Shown here one piece after another: positions 46,231-55,582 of a DNA stretch of 64,000 nt. Each line of letters begins with the position of its first letter. Within the stretch, counting starts at the first letter, position 1. The stretch lies in the NCBI RefSeq assembly GCF_937900395.1, contig NZ_CALCDX010000045.1, forward strand, positions 1-64,000, in the 5' to 3' direction. The notes under the pieces are model-generated. The model saw only the letters and a list, made by a program, of their open reading frames with translations, ran no database searches and had not been told where the DNA came from. Origin of the DNA: an uncultured Caulobacter sp. (GTDB lineage: Bacteria; Pseudomonadota; Alphaproteobacteria; Caulobacterales; Caulobacteraceae). The position numbers and the translations under genes were made by a program.

Positions 46231-47184
46231 TCAGCCGCCTCGCAGGACGATGGTCTCGCCGCCCAGGCTAACCTGGCCGTTGAAGGTGGTCGCGGCGGCC
46301 TCGGCGAAGCCTTCCGGATCATTGGTGCGGAACCAGCCGACGAAGCGCTGATCGGCCAGACGCGGATCGGCCACCACGATCTTGCGATCGTTGTAGCGAT
46401 TGAACTCCGCCGCCGCCTCGGCCAGCGTCTGACCGTCCAGGACGATCTGCCCGTCGCGCCAGGCCAGCTTGCGTCCGAGATCGGCGTCGGCCATCGGCGA
46501 AGCTGGCGCCCCGCCGTCATTCTTGGCGAACAGCCGTTGACCGGCGGCGACGCGGCGCGGCGCCCCCTCGCCGTCCCGCGTCCACACCTCGACGACGCCT
46601 TCGGTGACAAGGATGTCGCTGCCGCCCTCGCGCTTTCGCACCGAGAAGGCCGTGCCCACCGCGCGGACGCGCACGGGCCCGCTCTCGACGACGAACGGAC
46701 GCTCGGGGTCCTTGGCGACGGCGAACCAGGCCTCGCCACGCTCGAGTTTGACGGCCCGAAGGCGCGGCCGCATGGTGATCTCCAACTTGGAGTCGGTGTT
46801 GATGGCCGCGACGGAGCCGTCGGACATCGGCACGCGCCGGATTTCGCCCAGGGCGGTGTCGTAGCGGCGCGCCAGGAGACGCGGCGCGACCATCGCGGCG
46901 GCCAGACCAGCGGCCAGGGCGCCAAAGCCCGCCACCAAACGCCGGCGACGGATCATAGACGAGCCGACGTCGCGGGCAGCCTCTCCGCCCGCCAACACGC
47001 TGGCGCGGTCCATATGGGTCCAGGCGGCCTCGGCCCGCACATAGGCGCCCAACCGACGGCGGTCGCCGGCGAGCCAGGCGTCCAGCTCGGCGCGGAGGCC
47101 GGGGTTTTGGCTTTCGCGATCGACGCGGACCACCCATCGGGCGGCGTCCGCCTCGATGTCAGCGGCGCTTTCGCGTTCGACCAT
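46231..47184 (-). CDS. FecR-family anti-sigma/sensor protein, module 3
   Basis: A 317-residue protein with the usual DUF4880 start (AADIEADAARWVVRVD), a membrane helix near residues 83-103 (LVAGFGALAAGLAAAMVAP) and the FecR domain (GSVAAINTDSKLEI, GEAWFAVAKDPERPFVVES, VGTAFSVRKRE). ATG 47184 has GGAGAG upstream and overlaps the sigma-factor gene by 26 bases. The distance of 113 bases to TBDT 3 is like that in module 1. Confidence 0.91.
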   Translation of the reverse strand: MVERESAADIEADAARWVVRVDRESQNPGLRAELDAWLAGDRRRLGAYVRAEAAWTHMDRASVLAGGEAARDVGSSMIRRRRLVAGFGALAAGLAAAMVAPRLLARRYDTALGEIRRVPMSDGSVAAINTDSKLEITMRPRLRAVKLERGEAWFAVAKDPERPFVVESGPVRVRAVGTAFSVRKREGGSDILVTEGVVEVWTRDGEGAPRRVAAGQRLFAKNDGGAPASPMADADLGRKLAWRDGQIVLDGQTLAEAAAEFNRYNDRKIVVADPRLADQRFVGWFRTNDPEGFAEAAATTFNGQVSLGGETIVLRGG

Positions 47185-47791
47185 CGGTCTTCTCTCCGCC
47201 TTCCCGATCTCTCGTTCCATGGCTGCGCGCGGGCGCATCCTGTTCGGTCATCGCCGCGAGGATGGCCCGAAGGCCCCTCACCGCTTCGTTCTCGACGACA
47301 TGCTCGGTCACGCCCAGCCGCCGGGCGATCTCGCGCTGGGGCACGCCCTCGATCTTCCGCATCTCGAAGATCCGACGACAGCGATCGGGCAGGGCCGCGA
47401 TCAGCCCCTTCACCCGCTCAAGCTCGCGCCGCCCGGAGACGATGCGTTCGGCGGAAGGATCCTCCAGAGCCAGGTCCAGGGCCTCGATCTCGCTGACCGT
47501 CTCGATCCGCACCACGCGGGCGCGACGGATTTGCTCCAGCGCGACGCTGCGCGCGGCCTGGAAGAAATAGCCGCGCGGCTGGTCGATGTGATCGATGTTG
47601 GTCAGGGCGGCCAAGCGGCAATAGGTCTCCTGGAGGATGTCGTCGACGTCCCCGGCCGCGGCGAACGAACGCCTCAGCCAGGCGCGCACGGAAGCCTCAT
47701 GGGGCAGAATCTCCCGCCCCAACCAAGCCACGACGCGCGCGCGTCCTTCCGACAACGTTTCCCGCCCTTGTTTTCTGGTCGTCATACACAC
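47159..47791 (-). CDS. ECF sigma factor (FecI-like), module 3
   Basis: A sigma factor of 210 residues. Region 2 is GDVDDILQETYCRLAALTNI and region 4 DRCRRIFEMRKIEGVPQREI with RRLGVTEHVVENEAVRGLRA. An unusual charged tail (SHGTRDREGGEKTDGRTRKR) extends the C-terminus, and the fecR start is read inside it. It would direct transcription of its own module. Confidence 0.9.
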   Translation of the reverse strand: MCMTTRKQGRETLSEGRARVVAWLGREILPHEASVRAWLRRSFAAAGDVDDILQETYCRLAALTNIDHIDQPRGYFFQAARSVALEQIRRARVVRIETVSEIEALDLALEDPSAERIVSGRRELERVKGLIAALPDRCRRIFEMRKIEGVPQREIARRLGVTEHVVENEAVRGLRAILAAMTEQDAPARSHGTRDREGGEKTDGRTRKRR

Positions 47792-47899
47792 CGATGCACG
47801 GGCGCGAATTTTCCGTCAAACAATCACGATGTCGTGGCGAGCGAGCTTGCGTCGCCACGGCGGCGCCGTCCTCATCCGTCGCCGCGGCGACGGGCTTGC

Positions 47900-48655
47900 T
47901 CAGGCGACCACCACCTCGGCGTGGGAGAAGGCGTCCTGGAACGCCGGCGTCAAGGGCGCGTCGGTGACGAGGATGTCCACGTCCTTGAGGGCGGCGGTGT
48001 GGACCAGACCGATCCGGCCGAACTTGCCCTGGTCGACAGCCAGCAGCACGCGGCTAGCCGTGGAATAGGCGATGCGGCTCATGATCGCCTCGCTGGGCGA
48101 ATGGTCCATCAGGCCATGCTCGAGGCTGACGGCGCCGACGGTCAGGATCGACAAACTCGGCCGGAAGCCGGCCAGGAAGTCCTGGGCGTGCCGGTCCGAG
48201 AAGGCCTGATAGGCCGTGTTCAGTTCGCCGCCGGCCAGGAACAGGGTATGCCCCCTGTCCTTGCGGACCGCCTGGGCCACGGCCAGCGAATTGGTGATGA
48301 TCTTCAGCTGGCGGTGCTCGCCCAGCGCCTTGGCCACGAAGCATGAGGTCGAGCCGCTATCGAGGAACAGGGTGTCGCCGTCGGCGATGAACCTGACCAC
48401 CGCCTCGGCGATGCGGGTCTTGCCCGCCACGTTCTTCTGCATGCGCAGGTCGAACGGGCCCTCGATCTCCTGCGGCGGCAGGCGGACCGCGCCGTGCAGC
48501 CGCACGATCGACCCGGCCTCCTCCATCACTCGCAGCTCGCGCCGGATCGTCTCCTCCGAGACCGACAGCGCCTTGGCGATATCGGCGATGGCGCGCGTCT
48601 GGTTTGGCTCCAGGAGGTTCAGGATGTCGCGCTGACGATCGTGGCGTTTGAGCAT
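47900..48655 (-). CDS. DeoR/GlpR-family transcriptional repressor
   Basis: A 251-residue repressor. The N-terminal helix-turn-helix runs from MLKRHDRQRDIL through AIADIAKALSVSEETIRREL, and the DeoR C-terminal sensor domain (about residues 75-235) has the phosphosugar-binding segments ADGDTLFLDSGSTSCFVAKA and LTVGAVSLEHGLMDHSPSEA. This family responds to phosphorylated sugars or glycerol 3-phosphate, consistent with the phosphoesterase-rich surroundings. ATG 48655 fits the family start; the frame to 48706 adds unrelated residues. It lies just downstream of the TBDT without an STN domain, on the same strand, and could repress that receptor or the divergent phosphoesterase. Confidence 0.87.
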   Translation of the reverse strand: MLKRHDRQRDILNLLEPNQTRAIADIAKALSVSEETIRRELRVMEEAGSIVRLHGAVRLPPQEIEGPFDLRMQKNVAGKTRIAEAVVRFIADGDTLFLDSGSTSCFVAKALGEHRQLKIITNSLAVAQAVRKDRGHTLFLAGGELNTAYQAFSDRHAQDFLAGFRPSLSILTVGAVSLEHGLMDHSPSEAIMSRIAYSTASRVLLAVDQGKFGRIGLVHTAALKDVDILVTDAPLTPAFQDAFSHAEVVVA

Positions 48656-48737
48656 TCTATGTCCGTCTCCGTCGGCGACGACTCGCCGACCAAGTTTCCG
48701 GAACACTATCGCTTGCGGCCCGGAGCATGAAGAGCGC

Positions 48738-48772
48738 CCCCGGCCGGCGGGGATGGGGAGGACCGGCCGGGG
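48738..48772 (-). terminator. Hairpin after TBDT without STN domain
   Basis: A perfect ten-base stem (CCCCGGCCGG and its complement) with a 15-base loop starts 13 bases past the TBDT stop on the minus strand and precedes the repressor gene. No T-run follows. Probably a transcript end or processing signal. Confidence 0.5.
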
Positions 48773-48784
48773 ACGAAGCGGTCG

Positions 48785-51700
48785 CTAGAAGGCGACGCGC
48801 AGCTGGATCCGCGCGTAGCGCGGGGTCTGGTACTCGACCGGCTTGCGGTAGTTGGTGTCCGCCACGCCGCTGCCGCCGACGTCGCCGAACTCGTGGTAGG
48901 CGGTCACCGCGTGCGAGTTGAAAAGGTTGAAGACGTCCAGTCGCAGCGAAGCGTCGAACCGGTCGCCCGGCGTCGGGATGGTCACGACCGCGGAAGCGTT
49001 GAACTGGGTCACCCAGTCGCCCTCGAAGGCCGAGCCGCGGTCGACGACCTTGCCCTGGCAGTAGAAGCCGTAGCCCTGATAGCCGTAGGCGGTCGGGTCG
49101 ACGTCCTTGGGCACGATGCCGATGCAGCTGTACTTGCGCGGCGACTGCACCAGGCCGTTGCCGCCCAAGGTCAGCCAATCGTTCACCTGATAGCTGCCAT
49201 AGGCCTTGAGGGTGTGGCGGCGGTGGTTGGGCAGATAGCCGTCGGCGCCGTTCAGGAAGCCCGGCGAGTCGAAGTCGGCCGTGGTGTTGATCGCCAACTG
49301 ACCATTCTCGGACCTCACGCCGCCCTCGTAGTTCCCCTTCAGGCTGGCCCAGGTATACGAGCCCGACACCGACCACTTGCCGTCGAAGGCCCGGTCGAAG
49401 GTGGCCGTCAGGGCGTTGTAGTCGCGCTTGGGCTTGGGATAGGTCAGATCCGCGGCCGACAGGGTGACGACCGGCTTGGAACCGTCCGGCAAGCTGTTGA
49501 GGCGGATGGTGACGTCCTCGCCAGGATTGACGATCACCCACTGGCGGCCGCCGCCGAAGCTGGATTGGCACTGGGCGGCGGTAAAGCCGGCCTTCACGCA
49601 ATAGGCGCGCGCGCCGGTGTCGATCGCCACGTCCTCGATGATGCTGTTCAACTCGCGGTGGGTTAAATAGGCCCCGACCTTGATCAGGTCGCCGAAGCGG
49701 CGTTCGTAGCCGACCACGAACTCGTCGGCCGATTGCGGCTTGAGATTATGGGCGATCGACTCGGCGGTGTCGGCCACCAGGCCCGAGGCCGAGACCAGGC
49801 AATTCGAGACCTTGGTGTCCGGACAGGTCGTGACGCCGTTGGCGGTGGTGATGGCCGCGCCGATGACCGGATCGCCGTTGGCGCCGACCCCGTCCAGGCG
49901 GTTGTAGCGAGTGTAGGTGACCAGCGAGCCGGCGAACTTCAAGGACAGGTCGCTGGGCAGCGGCAGGTAGTAGCGGCCGAAGAAGCCATAGAGCTTGGAC
50001 TTGCCGTCGCCGAAGGGGTCGCCCGAGACCGACAGGCGCGGCGCCCATTGATTACCCGGATCGTAGAAGGTCGAGCCGTCGGCGTTGCGGTTGTCGAAGC
50101 GGTCGTTGCGCACGCCGGCCTCGACCTGCAGACGATCGCCGAACAGCGACCACTGGTCCTGGGCGTAGAAGGCCTGGTTGACGGTGCTGAAGCTGCCGCT
50201 GTTGCGGTAGACGCGAGTGGTCACGAACTCGATCCCGGCCGGCAGATTGCTCTGGTCCGAGCCGGTCGAGCGGTACAGCTTGAAGGCGCCGCGGCCGATC
50301 GTCTCGAAGAACTGGGTCGCGGTGTTTTCCTCATGGTCGTAGCCGATCCGCAGGTGATGGGCGCCCAGCAGGTCGAAGTTGAAGTCGGCGTCGGCGCGGT
50401 AGAACGTCCTCTTGTCGTCGTTGAACGACTGGGCGTCGGTGACCTTGTTCAGGCCGATGTTCACGCCAGCCGTGTTGGTCCGATAGTCGACGACCTGCTC
50501 ATGGGTGGTGTCTAGCGGCAGCTGGCCATCGCGGAACTTGTTGACGCCATAGGCGGCCGACAGGGTGAACCAGGGCGTGAAGACGCCGGTGTAGCGGCCG
50601 ATATAGTTCTCGCCCCCCGAGCGCTGGTTGGTCCCGCCCGTCTCCGCCCCGACCGCCTTGGTCGCCGGATCATAGTTCAGGCTGCGGTTCCGGACGTCCT
50701 TGGTGGTGTCGAAATAGGTGAACTCCAGGTGCTGCCTGGAGGTCAGCCAGCCGTCCAGCTTGCCGCCCCAGAAGGGCGCATCGTCGGTGACGCGAGTGGC
50801 GTTGGCGCCAGCGGCTTGGGGCGTGAAGGTCTTCAGTTTGCGCTGGTTGTAGAGGCCGTAGAAGAACAGGCGGTCCTTGATGATCGGCCCGCCCAGCTCA
50901 GCCACCCACTCCTCGCGCTCGGCCGTGGCGTCCTCATAGTTGTTGCGGAAGGTGTTGGGCGCGCTGTCGCGCAGGTCGCCCGGCTCCCAGGTCGCCGTCA
51001 CGCCGCCATGGAAGATGTTCGTGCCCGACTTGGTGACGGCGTTGACGAACCCGCCCGTCGAGCGTCCGAACTCGGCCGGATAGCCGCCGGTCTTCACCTC
51101 CACCGACTTATAGAAGTCGAACGGCACTTCCACCGGCAAGAGGCCCATGCGGAAGTTGGTGATGTTCAGTCCGTTCACGAAGAAGGCGTTCTCGATGAAG
51201 CTGGCGCCCGAGATCGAGATCTGGTTGGCGAAGCCGCTGTTCGCCGAGGACGCCCCCTGGACCACGCCCGGCGACATCAGGGCGATGTCGCGCAGCGAGC
51301 GGCCGACCGGCACGCGTTCGGCCAGTTCGCCGATCTCGATGGCCGCGCCGGTGGTGGTGATCTCGAAGTCCGGCGTGCGCATGCGGCCGGCCTTGACGAC
51401 TATCGCCTCGACCGAACCGACCGGGGCCAAGGTGAACAGGTTCGAGGCGCCAGAGCGATTGATCAGCACGCCAGCCTCCGCATAGGCGTCGTAGCCGTCG
51501 GCGCGCACCGACACGGCGTAAGCTCCCGGCGCCAGTTGTGGCACGACATAGGCGCCGCTGGCGTTGGTGACGGCCGAGCGTTTGACGCCCAGCGCCTCCG
51601 ACGTCAGCTGCACCACGGCCCCGGCGATCGGCTTGCCGTCGGCCGACTGCACGCGGCCCGAGGCCTGGACATTGGTGTAGTCCTCGGCGAAGGCGGGCGC

Positions 51701-51802
51701 CGCCGTCAGCGCGACCGCCGAAATGCTCACGCTGGCCAAGGCCAGGGCCCGCAGCGCCAGGACGCCGCCCAGGCGTCGCCCGGCTCGAATTTGATGCCTC
51801 AC
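48785..51802 (-). CDS. TonB-dependent receptor with carboxypeptidase-regulatory-like domain
   Basis: A 1005-residue receptor without an STN domain, so it does not signal to a FecR protein. After the signal peptide (AAPAFA near residue 36) comes a CarboxypepD_reg-like beta domain (about 42-125: ASGRVQSADGKPIAGAVVQL, GAYVVPQLAPGAYAVSVRAD), then the plug (RSLRDIALMSPGVVQ, SFIENAFFVNGLNITNFR) and a barrel ending in terminal Phe (RIQLRVAF). The start is GTG 51802 with GGGAG nine bases upstream; a much longer frame would run through the promoter and across the divergent gene. It shares its promoter region with a calcineurin-like phosphoesterase. Confidence 0.92.
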   Translation of the reverse strand: MRHQIRAGRRLGGVLALRALALASVSISAVALTAAPAFAEDYTNVQASGRVQSADGKPIAGAVVQLTSEALGVKRSAVTNASGAYVVPQLAPGAYAVSVRADGYDAYAEAGVLINRSGASNLFTLAPVGSVEAIVVKAGRMRTPDFEITTTGAAIEIGELAERVPVGRSLRDIALMSPGVVQGASSANSGFANQISISGASFIENAFFVNGLNITNFRMGLLPVEVPFDFYKSVEVKTGGYPAEFGRSTGGFVNAVTKSGTNIFHGGVTATWEPGDLRDSAPNTFRNNYEDATAEREEWVAELGGPIIKDRLFFYGLYNQRKLKTFTPQAAGANATRVTDDAPFWGGKLDGWLTSRQHLEFTYFDTTKDVRNRSLNYDPATKAVGAETGGTNQRSGGENYIGRYTGVFTPWFTLSAAYGVNKFRDGQLPLDTTHEQVVDYRTNTAGVNIGLNKVTDAQSFNDDKRTFYRADADFNFDLLGAHHLRIGYDHEENTATQFFETIGRGAFKLYRSTGSDQSNLPAGIEFVTTRVYRNSGSFSTVNQAFYAQDQWSLFGDRLQVEAGVRNDRFDNRNADGSTFYDPGNQWAPRLSVSGDPFGDGKSKLYGFFGRYYLPLPSDLSLKFAGSLVTYTRYNRLDGVGANGDPVIGAAITTANGVTTCPDTKVSNCLVSASGLVADTAESIAHNLKPQSADEFVVGYERRFGDLIKVGAYLTHRELNSIIEDVAIDTGARAYCVKAGFTAAQCQSSFGGGRQWVIVNPGEDVTIRLNSLPDGSKPVVTLSAADLTYPKPKRDYNALTATFDRAFDGKWSVSGSYTWASLKGNYEGGVRSENGQLAINTTADFDSPGFLNGADGYLPNHRRHTLKAYGSYQVNDWLTLGGNGLVQSPRKYSCIGIVPKDVDPTAYGYQGYGFYCQGKVVDRGSAFEGDWVTQFNASAVVTIPTPGDRFDASLRLDVFNLFNSHAVTAYHEFGDVGGSGVADTNYRKPVEYQTPRYARIQLRVAF

Positions 51803-52079
51803 GACCGACTCTCCCAAAGAGAAATTTGTGCCCGACGAGCGTCGCGAACCGTCCCTCACGGCCGCCGCCCCCTCGCCGCGGTCTTCCTTAGGCGCGCTTT
51901 GTGGATGTGATGTGACATTTGTTGATTTCATGTTCACGTCACGAGAGATTGGCTTGCGCTTCGGGAGAGTTTTGACCAGAAATCCCGCGAAACCCACACA
52001 GAAGTCCAATTCACGGGCTTCATCAGGGTGTGTCAGACGTCCGCCAGAAAGGGGGCCGTCTTCAGCCGAGGGACCCGAG
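51803..52079. promoter_or_regulatory. Divergent promoter region with candidate operator
   Basis: A region of 277 bases between the divergent TBDT and phosphoesterase genes. GTGATGTGA (51907-51915) and TCACGTCAC (51934-51942) form an inverted repeat with eight of nine matches and an 18-base AT-rich spacer. The repressor gene on the far side of the TBDT makes a DeoR-type operator plausible. A GTGACAT in the same place also resembles a Pho-box half, but no full box is seen. Confidence 0.4.
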
Positions 52080-54068
52080 GTGACCAAGACTTCCCTGCTG
52101 ATCGCCCTGTCGTGGGCGACAATCGTCTGCGGCTGCGCCGGCGGCGCCCTGGCTGCGCCGACCGATCCGTACTTCGCCGACATCGACGTGCGCCGCGACG
52201 CGCGCGCGGACGAGACGTCGATCGCCGGCGTGGTGTTCGACGACGCCAACCACAACGGTCGTCTGGATTCAGACGAGCATGGCGTGGCGGGCGTGAAGGT
52301 ATCCAACAGCCGCGAGGTGGTGCTGACCAACAAGGCCGGCCGCTACATCCTGCCGGCGCGTCCGGACATGGCGGTGTTCGTGATCCAGCCCAGCGGCTGG
52401 CGCGTGCCGACCGACGACCGTTGGGTCCCGCGCTTCGCCTACCAGCACAAGCCGGCCGGCTCGCCCAAGGCGCTGCGATACGGCGGCCTGCCGCCGACCG
52501 GTCCCCTACCCTCGGCCATCAACTTTCCGATCATTCCCACGCACGTTCCCACAAAAACCGGTCAAAGCTTCAACTGTGCGGTGCTGGGCGACGTGCAGCC
52601 CGGGTCCAACATCGAGGTCGGCTACGTCCGCGACTCCCTGGTGCGCGAGATGCTCAACGCGCCCCGGAAGCCGGACTGCCTGTTGGCCCTGGGCGACATC
52701 GTCAGCGACGACCTGCACCTGATCCCGCGCACGGCCGAGGTGATGGGCGCGATCGGCGTCCCGCAGTGGTGGGTGCAGGGCAATCACGACTACGACCACG
52801 ACGCCGACCACGACATCGACAGTTCCGACACCTGGCGGCGGCTATACGGCCCCAATAACTACGCCTTCGAGATCGGCCAGGCGGTGTTCATCGTCCTGGA
52901 CAACGTCTCGTTCCCCTGTGGCGAGGATCCGCGCGAGGCCCGCGAGCGGCCGTTCTGCAAGCAGTACTGGAAGACCTACAACGGCCGCCTGCTGCCCGAT
53001 CAGATGACCTTCATCGCGAACGTGCTGAAGGCGACCGATCCCAGCAAGCTGGTGGTGTTCGCCGCCCACATCCCGTTCGTGGGCTTCGACAACGCCGAGT
53101 CCCAGCCGCACCAGACCGATAACCTGGGCGAACTCTACGCCCTGGTGAAGGGCCGCCCGGCGCTCTCGCTGACCGGCCACAGCCACACGCTGGAGAACAT
53201 GGCTCCGGGCGATTCGATGGGAGGCTGGAAGGAGACGGTCGGGGTCTCGACGATTCCGTTCCGCCATTTGGTGGCCGGCGCCGTGGCCGGCGACTGGTGG
53301 GGCGGCGACTACGACATCGATGGTGCGCCGATGAGCATCCAGGGCGACGGCTCGCCGCGCGGCTATGTCGATTTCGCCGTGAAGGGGACCGACTACACGC
53401 TCGACTACCGCGCCAGCGGCCTTCCGCGCGATCGCGCCATGTGGCTGTCGGTCAGCACGCCGCGCTTCCGCACCTGGGCCGAGACGATCTTCGCCTGGCG
53501 CGACGCTCCGGAAGACAGGCGCGACGCCGTCCCGCCGCTCAGCATCCAGGACCTGCCGGACGTGAAGCTGCTGACGCCTTCGGACCTTCAGGCTGGGAGT
53601 TGGCTGACCGCCGACGTTTGGATGGGCGACTCGACGACCAGGGTCATGGTCGCCATCGACGGCGGCGCGGCGGCGCCCATGGCCCGCACACAGGAGATGC
53701 GCGGCGAAGGCGTCCGGTCGGGCTCGGCCTACTCCGATCCCTTCGCTCTGCAGCGCCAGTTGACCATGGCCCGCACGGCGATCCAAAGCCGCTCTGGCGA
53801 TCCGGAGGCGCAAGGCTATGTCCAGGGCCGCCAGAAGCGCCTACCGCCCATGCCGCCGCAGCCGCGCGGGTCCCGCGCCGACCACTCGCCGCATCTCTGG
53901 CGCTACGACCTGCCCCAGGGCCTGGCTGAAGGCGCCCACACGGCTGTCGTCACCGTCACCCGCGACCAGGGCGAGGCCTCGCGCGATACGCTTGTCTTCG
54001 AGGTCCGCGCAACCCGCCCGAAGCCGACCTTCGACTTCGAGCATTGGGACAGGTTCAAGAACCAGTAG
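52080..54068 (+). CDS. Exported calcineurin-like phosphoesterase
   Basis: A 662-residue secreted phosphoesterase. Signal peptide (GCAGGALAA near residue 22), then an N-terminal beta domain with a dockerin/EF-hand-like loop DDANHNGRLDSDEHG near 52-66. The catalytic domain has AVLGDVQPG near 165, LALGDIVSDD near 200, VQGNHDYDHDADHDID near 230 (an extra run of Asp and His), FAAHIPFV near 330 and LTGHSHTLEN near 365. A further C-terminal domain typical of this family follows. GTG 52080 has GAGGGACCCGAG upstream. Divergent from a TBDT and convergent with the second PHP gene, so it may supply substrates for, or work on, TBDT cargo. Confidence 0.88.
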   Translation: MTKTSLLIALSWATIVCGCAGGALAAPTDPYFADIDVRRDARADETSIAGVVFDDANHNGRLDSDEHGVAGVKVSNSREVVLTNKAGRYILPARPDMAVFVIQPSGWRVPTDDRWVPRFAYQHKPAGSPKALRYGGLPPTGPLPSAINFPIIPTHVPTKTGQSFNCAVLGDVQPGSNIEVGYVRDSLVREMLNAPRKPDCLLALGDIVSDDLHLIPRTAEVMGAIGVPQWWVQGNHDYDHDADHDIDSSDTWRRLYGPNNYAFEIGQAVFIVLDNVSFPCGEDPREARERPFCKQYWKTYNGRLLPDQMTFIANVLKATDPSKLVVFAAHIPFVGFDNAESQPHQTDNLGELYALVKGRPALSLTGHSHTLENMAPGDSMGGWKETVGVSTIPFRHLVAGAVAGDWWGGDYDIDGAPMSIQGDGSPRGYVDFAVKGTDYTLDYRASGLPRDRAMWLSVSTPRFRTWAETIFAWRDAPEDRRDAVPPLSIQDLPDVKLLTPSDLQAGSWLTADVWMGDSTTRVMVAIDGGAAAPMARTQEMRGEGVRSGSAYSDPFALQRQLTMARTAIQSRSGDPEAQGYVQGRQKRLPPMPPQPRGSRADHSPHLWRYDLPQGLAEGAHTAVVTVTRDQGEASRDTLVFEVRATRPKPTFDFEHWDRFKNQ

Positions 54069-54090
54069 GCGTGTTTGGCCGCCATTTTGA

Positions 54091-55563
54091 CTAGGGCGCG
54101 CGAGCGCCCGCGGTCGTCAGATAGATCGGGTTGCCGATCATCAACAGGCGACCGGCCCGGTCGCGGACGTTGACCCGCACCCAGCTATCTTGCGCCCCCA
54201 TCCGGACCTCGAACGCGCCCGTCGGCGAGATTCTCGGGACGATCCTGGCGCCATCCTGGATCACCTCCAGCCCAGCCGGATCGGCGCCGGCGATCACGGC
54301 GGTGAGGGCGATGGTCTCGCCGGGTCTCGCCGCCAGCGTCCCGCCCATGACCGCGCCGCGGCCGCCGACGGTGGCGGAGAGATCCAGCATCCGATCGCCT
54401 GTACCGTCGAGATCGATGAACACCCTGCCCGCCCGCAGGCCCGCGAGAAGCGCCTCGCTGGACAGTCCCTCGGCGTGGATCACCGTGGCGGGACGCCCCA
54501 CGGCCGAGGGCTTGTCATGGGGGATGCCGGCGTCGTGGTTGTCGCTGCCGCCGATGGCGGTGATCCGGCGCCCCGCGTTGAGCTGGGCTTCCCAGAAGGG
54601 AACGCCCGACAGGACGCCTTCGAACCCTCCCAGCGCCTTCTCATTACCGCCATTGGCGACCTCGATCGCCTGTACGGCGTCGAAGTCGGTGTCCTTGGCG
54701 GTCCAGCCGCAACCCATGCACGGCTCCCCCGACGGCGCGGCCGGGTGGTTGATCGAGAAAATCCCGCCAGCGGCCGTCACGGCCCGTTGCAGGTCGCGGA
54801 TGGTCGGGACGCTCCTCGAGCCCAGACGGAAGTCGATGAAGGCGGTCGGTCCAAAGACGTTGGCGTGGCCCTGGAACGTCGTGACCTCGCGCCCGGTCAT
54901 CAGCAACAGGGCGGGGAACGAGGGCTGCAGCTCGGCCAGGGCCTCGGCCTGGCTCGTGGTGTTGTGATCGGTCACGGCGATGAAATCGAGCCCGGCGGCC
55001 TGGGCCGCAAGCACCGTGCGATAGACCGGACATGGCGCGCGTGGCGCGTCGCCGGTTACGCAGCTCCCATCGCTATGGGCGGTGTGCATATGCAGGTCGC
55101 CGCGATACCAGCCGGGCGTCGTCGCCTTTGTGAGCGTGACGGGCGGGGACGCGGGGGCGCGCTGGAACCAGACCTTCGCCTCGTAGGTCGCCTTGGATCC
55201 CGGCCGGGCGTTGGGCACGCCCAGCAGCAGGGTCCATTCGCCGGATGGCAGCGGCCCCGGGAGGTAGCTGGCCGTCGCGGCCTCGGTCGAGACGAAGAAG
55301 GTCTTCTTGTTGCCGCCGCTCCAGCCGCGGAACCGCTGGGGGTCCAGCAGGCCCAGATCGACCACCGTCCGGTTCTCGCGGCCCGTATAGTCGAAGGCGA
55401 TCTCCAGGCGGGTGACGCCGGGCGGCACGTCGAAGGTCACGGGCTTGTAGGTCTGGTGATCCGCGCCCGTGATCTCGCCAGTCAGGACGAGATCCGGCTT
55501 TCCGATCTGGGCGTGGGCAGGCCAGGCGATCAGCAGAGCGATGAGGGCGAGCCAGCGAAGCAT
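54091..55563 (-). CDS. Exported PHP-domain metallo-phosphoesterase (CehA/McbA-like), module 4
   Basis: A 490-residue PHP enzyme with a signal peptide (ending AHAQ near residue 20). An N-terminal beta-rich domain (about 25-155) precedes the PHP core: RGDLHMHTAHSDGSC near 165, VTDHNTTSQ near 210, SINHPAAPS near 275 and GGSDNHDAG near 355 give the metal site, and a C-terminal beta part closes. Unlike the PHP protein of module 1 it has CMGCGW, a possible extra Cys site. ATG 55563 is chosen. It follows TBDT 4, with an intrinsic terminator between them. Confidence 0.83.
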   Translation of the reverse strand: MLRWLALIALLIAWPAHAQIGKPDLVLTGEITGADHQTYKPVTFDVPPGVTRLEIAFDYTGRENRTVVDLGLLDPQRFRGWSGGNKKTFFVSTEAATASYLPGPLPSGEWTLLLGVPNARPGSKATYEAKVWFQRAPASPPVTLTKATTPGWYRGDLHMHTAHSDGSCVTGDAPRAPCPVYRTVLAAQAAGLDFIAVTDHNTTSQAEALAELQPSFPALLLMTGREVTTFQGHANVFGPTAFIDFRLGSRSVPTIRDLQRAVTAAGGIFSINHPAAPSGEPCMGCGWTAKDTDFDAVQAIEVANGGNEKALGGFEGVLSGVPFWEAQLNAGRRITAIGGSDNHDAGIPHDKPSAVGRPATVIHAEGLSSEALLAGLRAGRVFIDLDGTGDRMLDLSATVGGRGAVMGGTLAARPGETIALTAVIAGADPAGLEVIQDGARIVPRISPTGAFEVRMGAQDSWVRVNVRDRAGRLLMIGNPIYLTTAGARAP

Positions 55564-55582
55564 GGACGGTTTCCAAAAAGAA

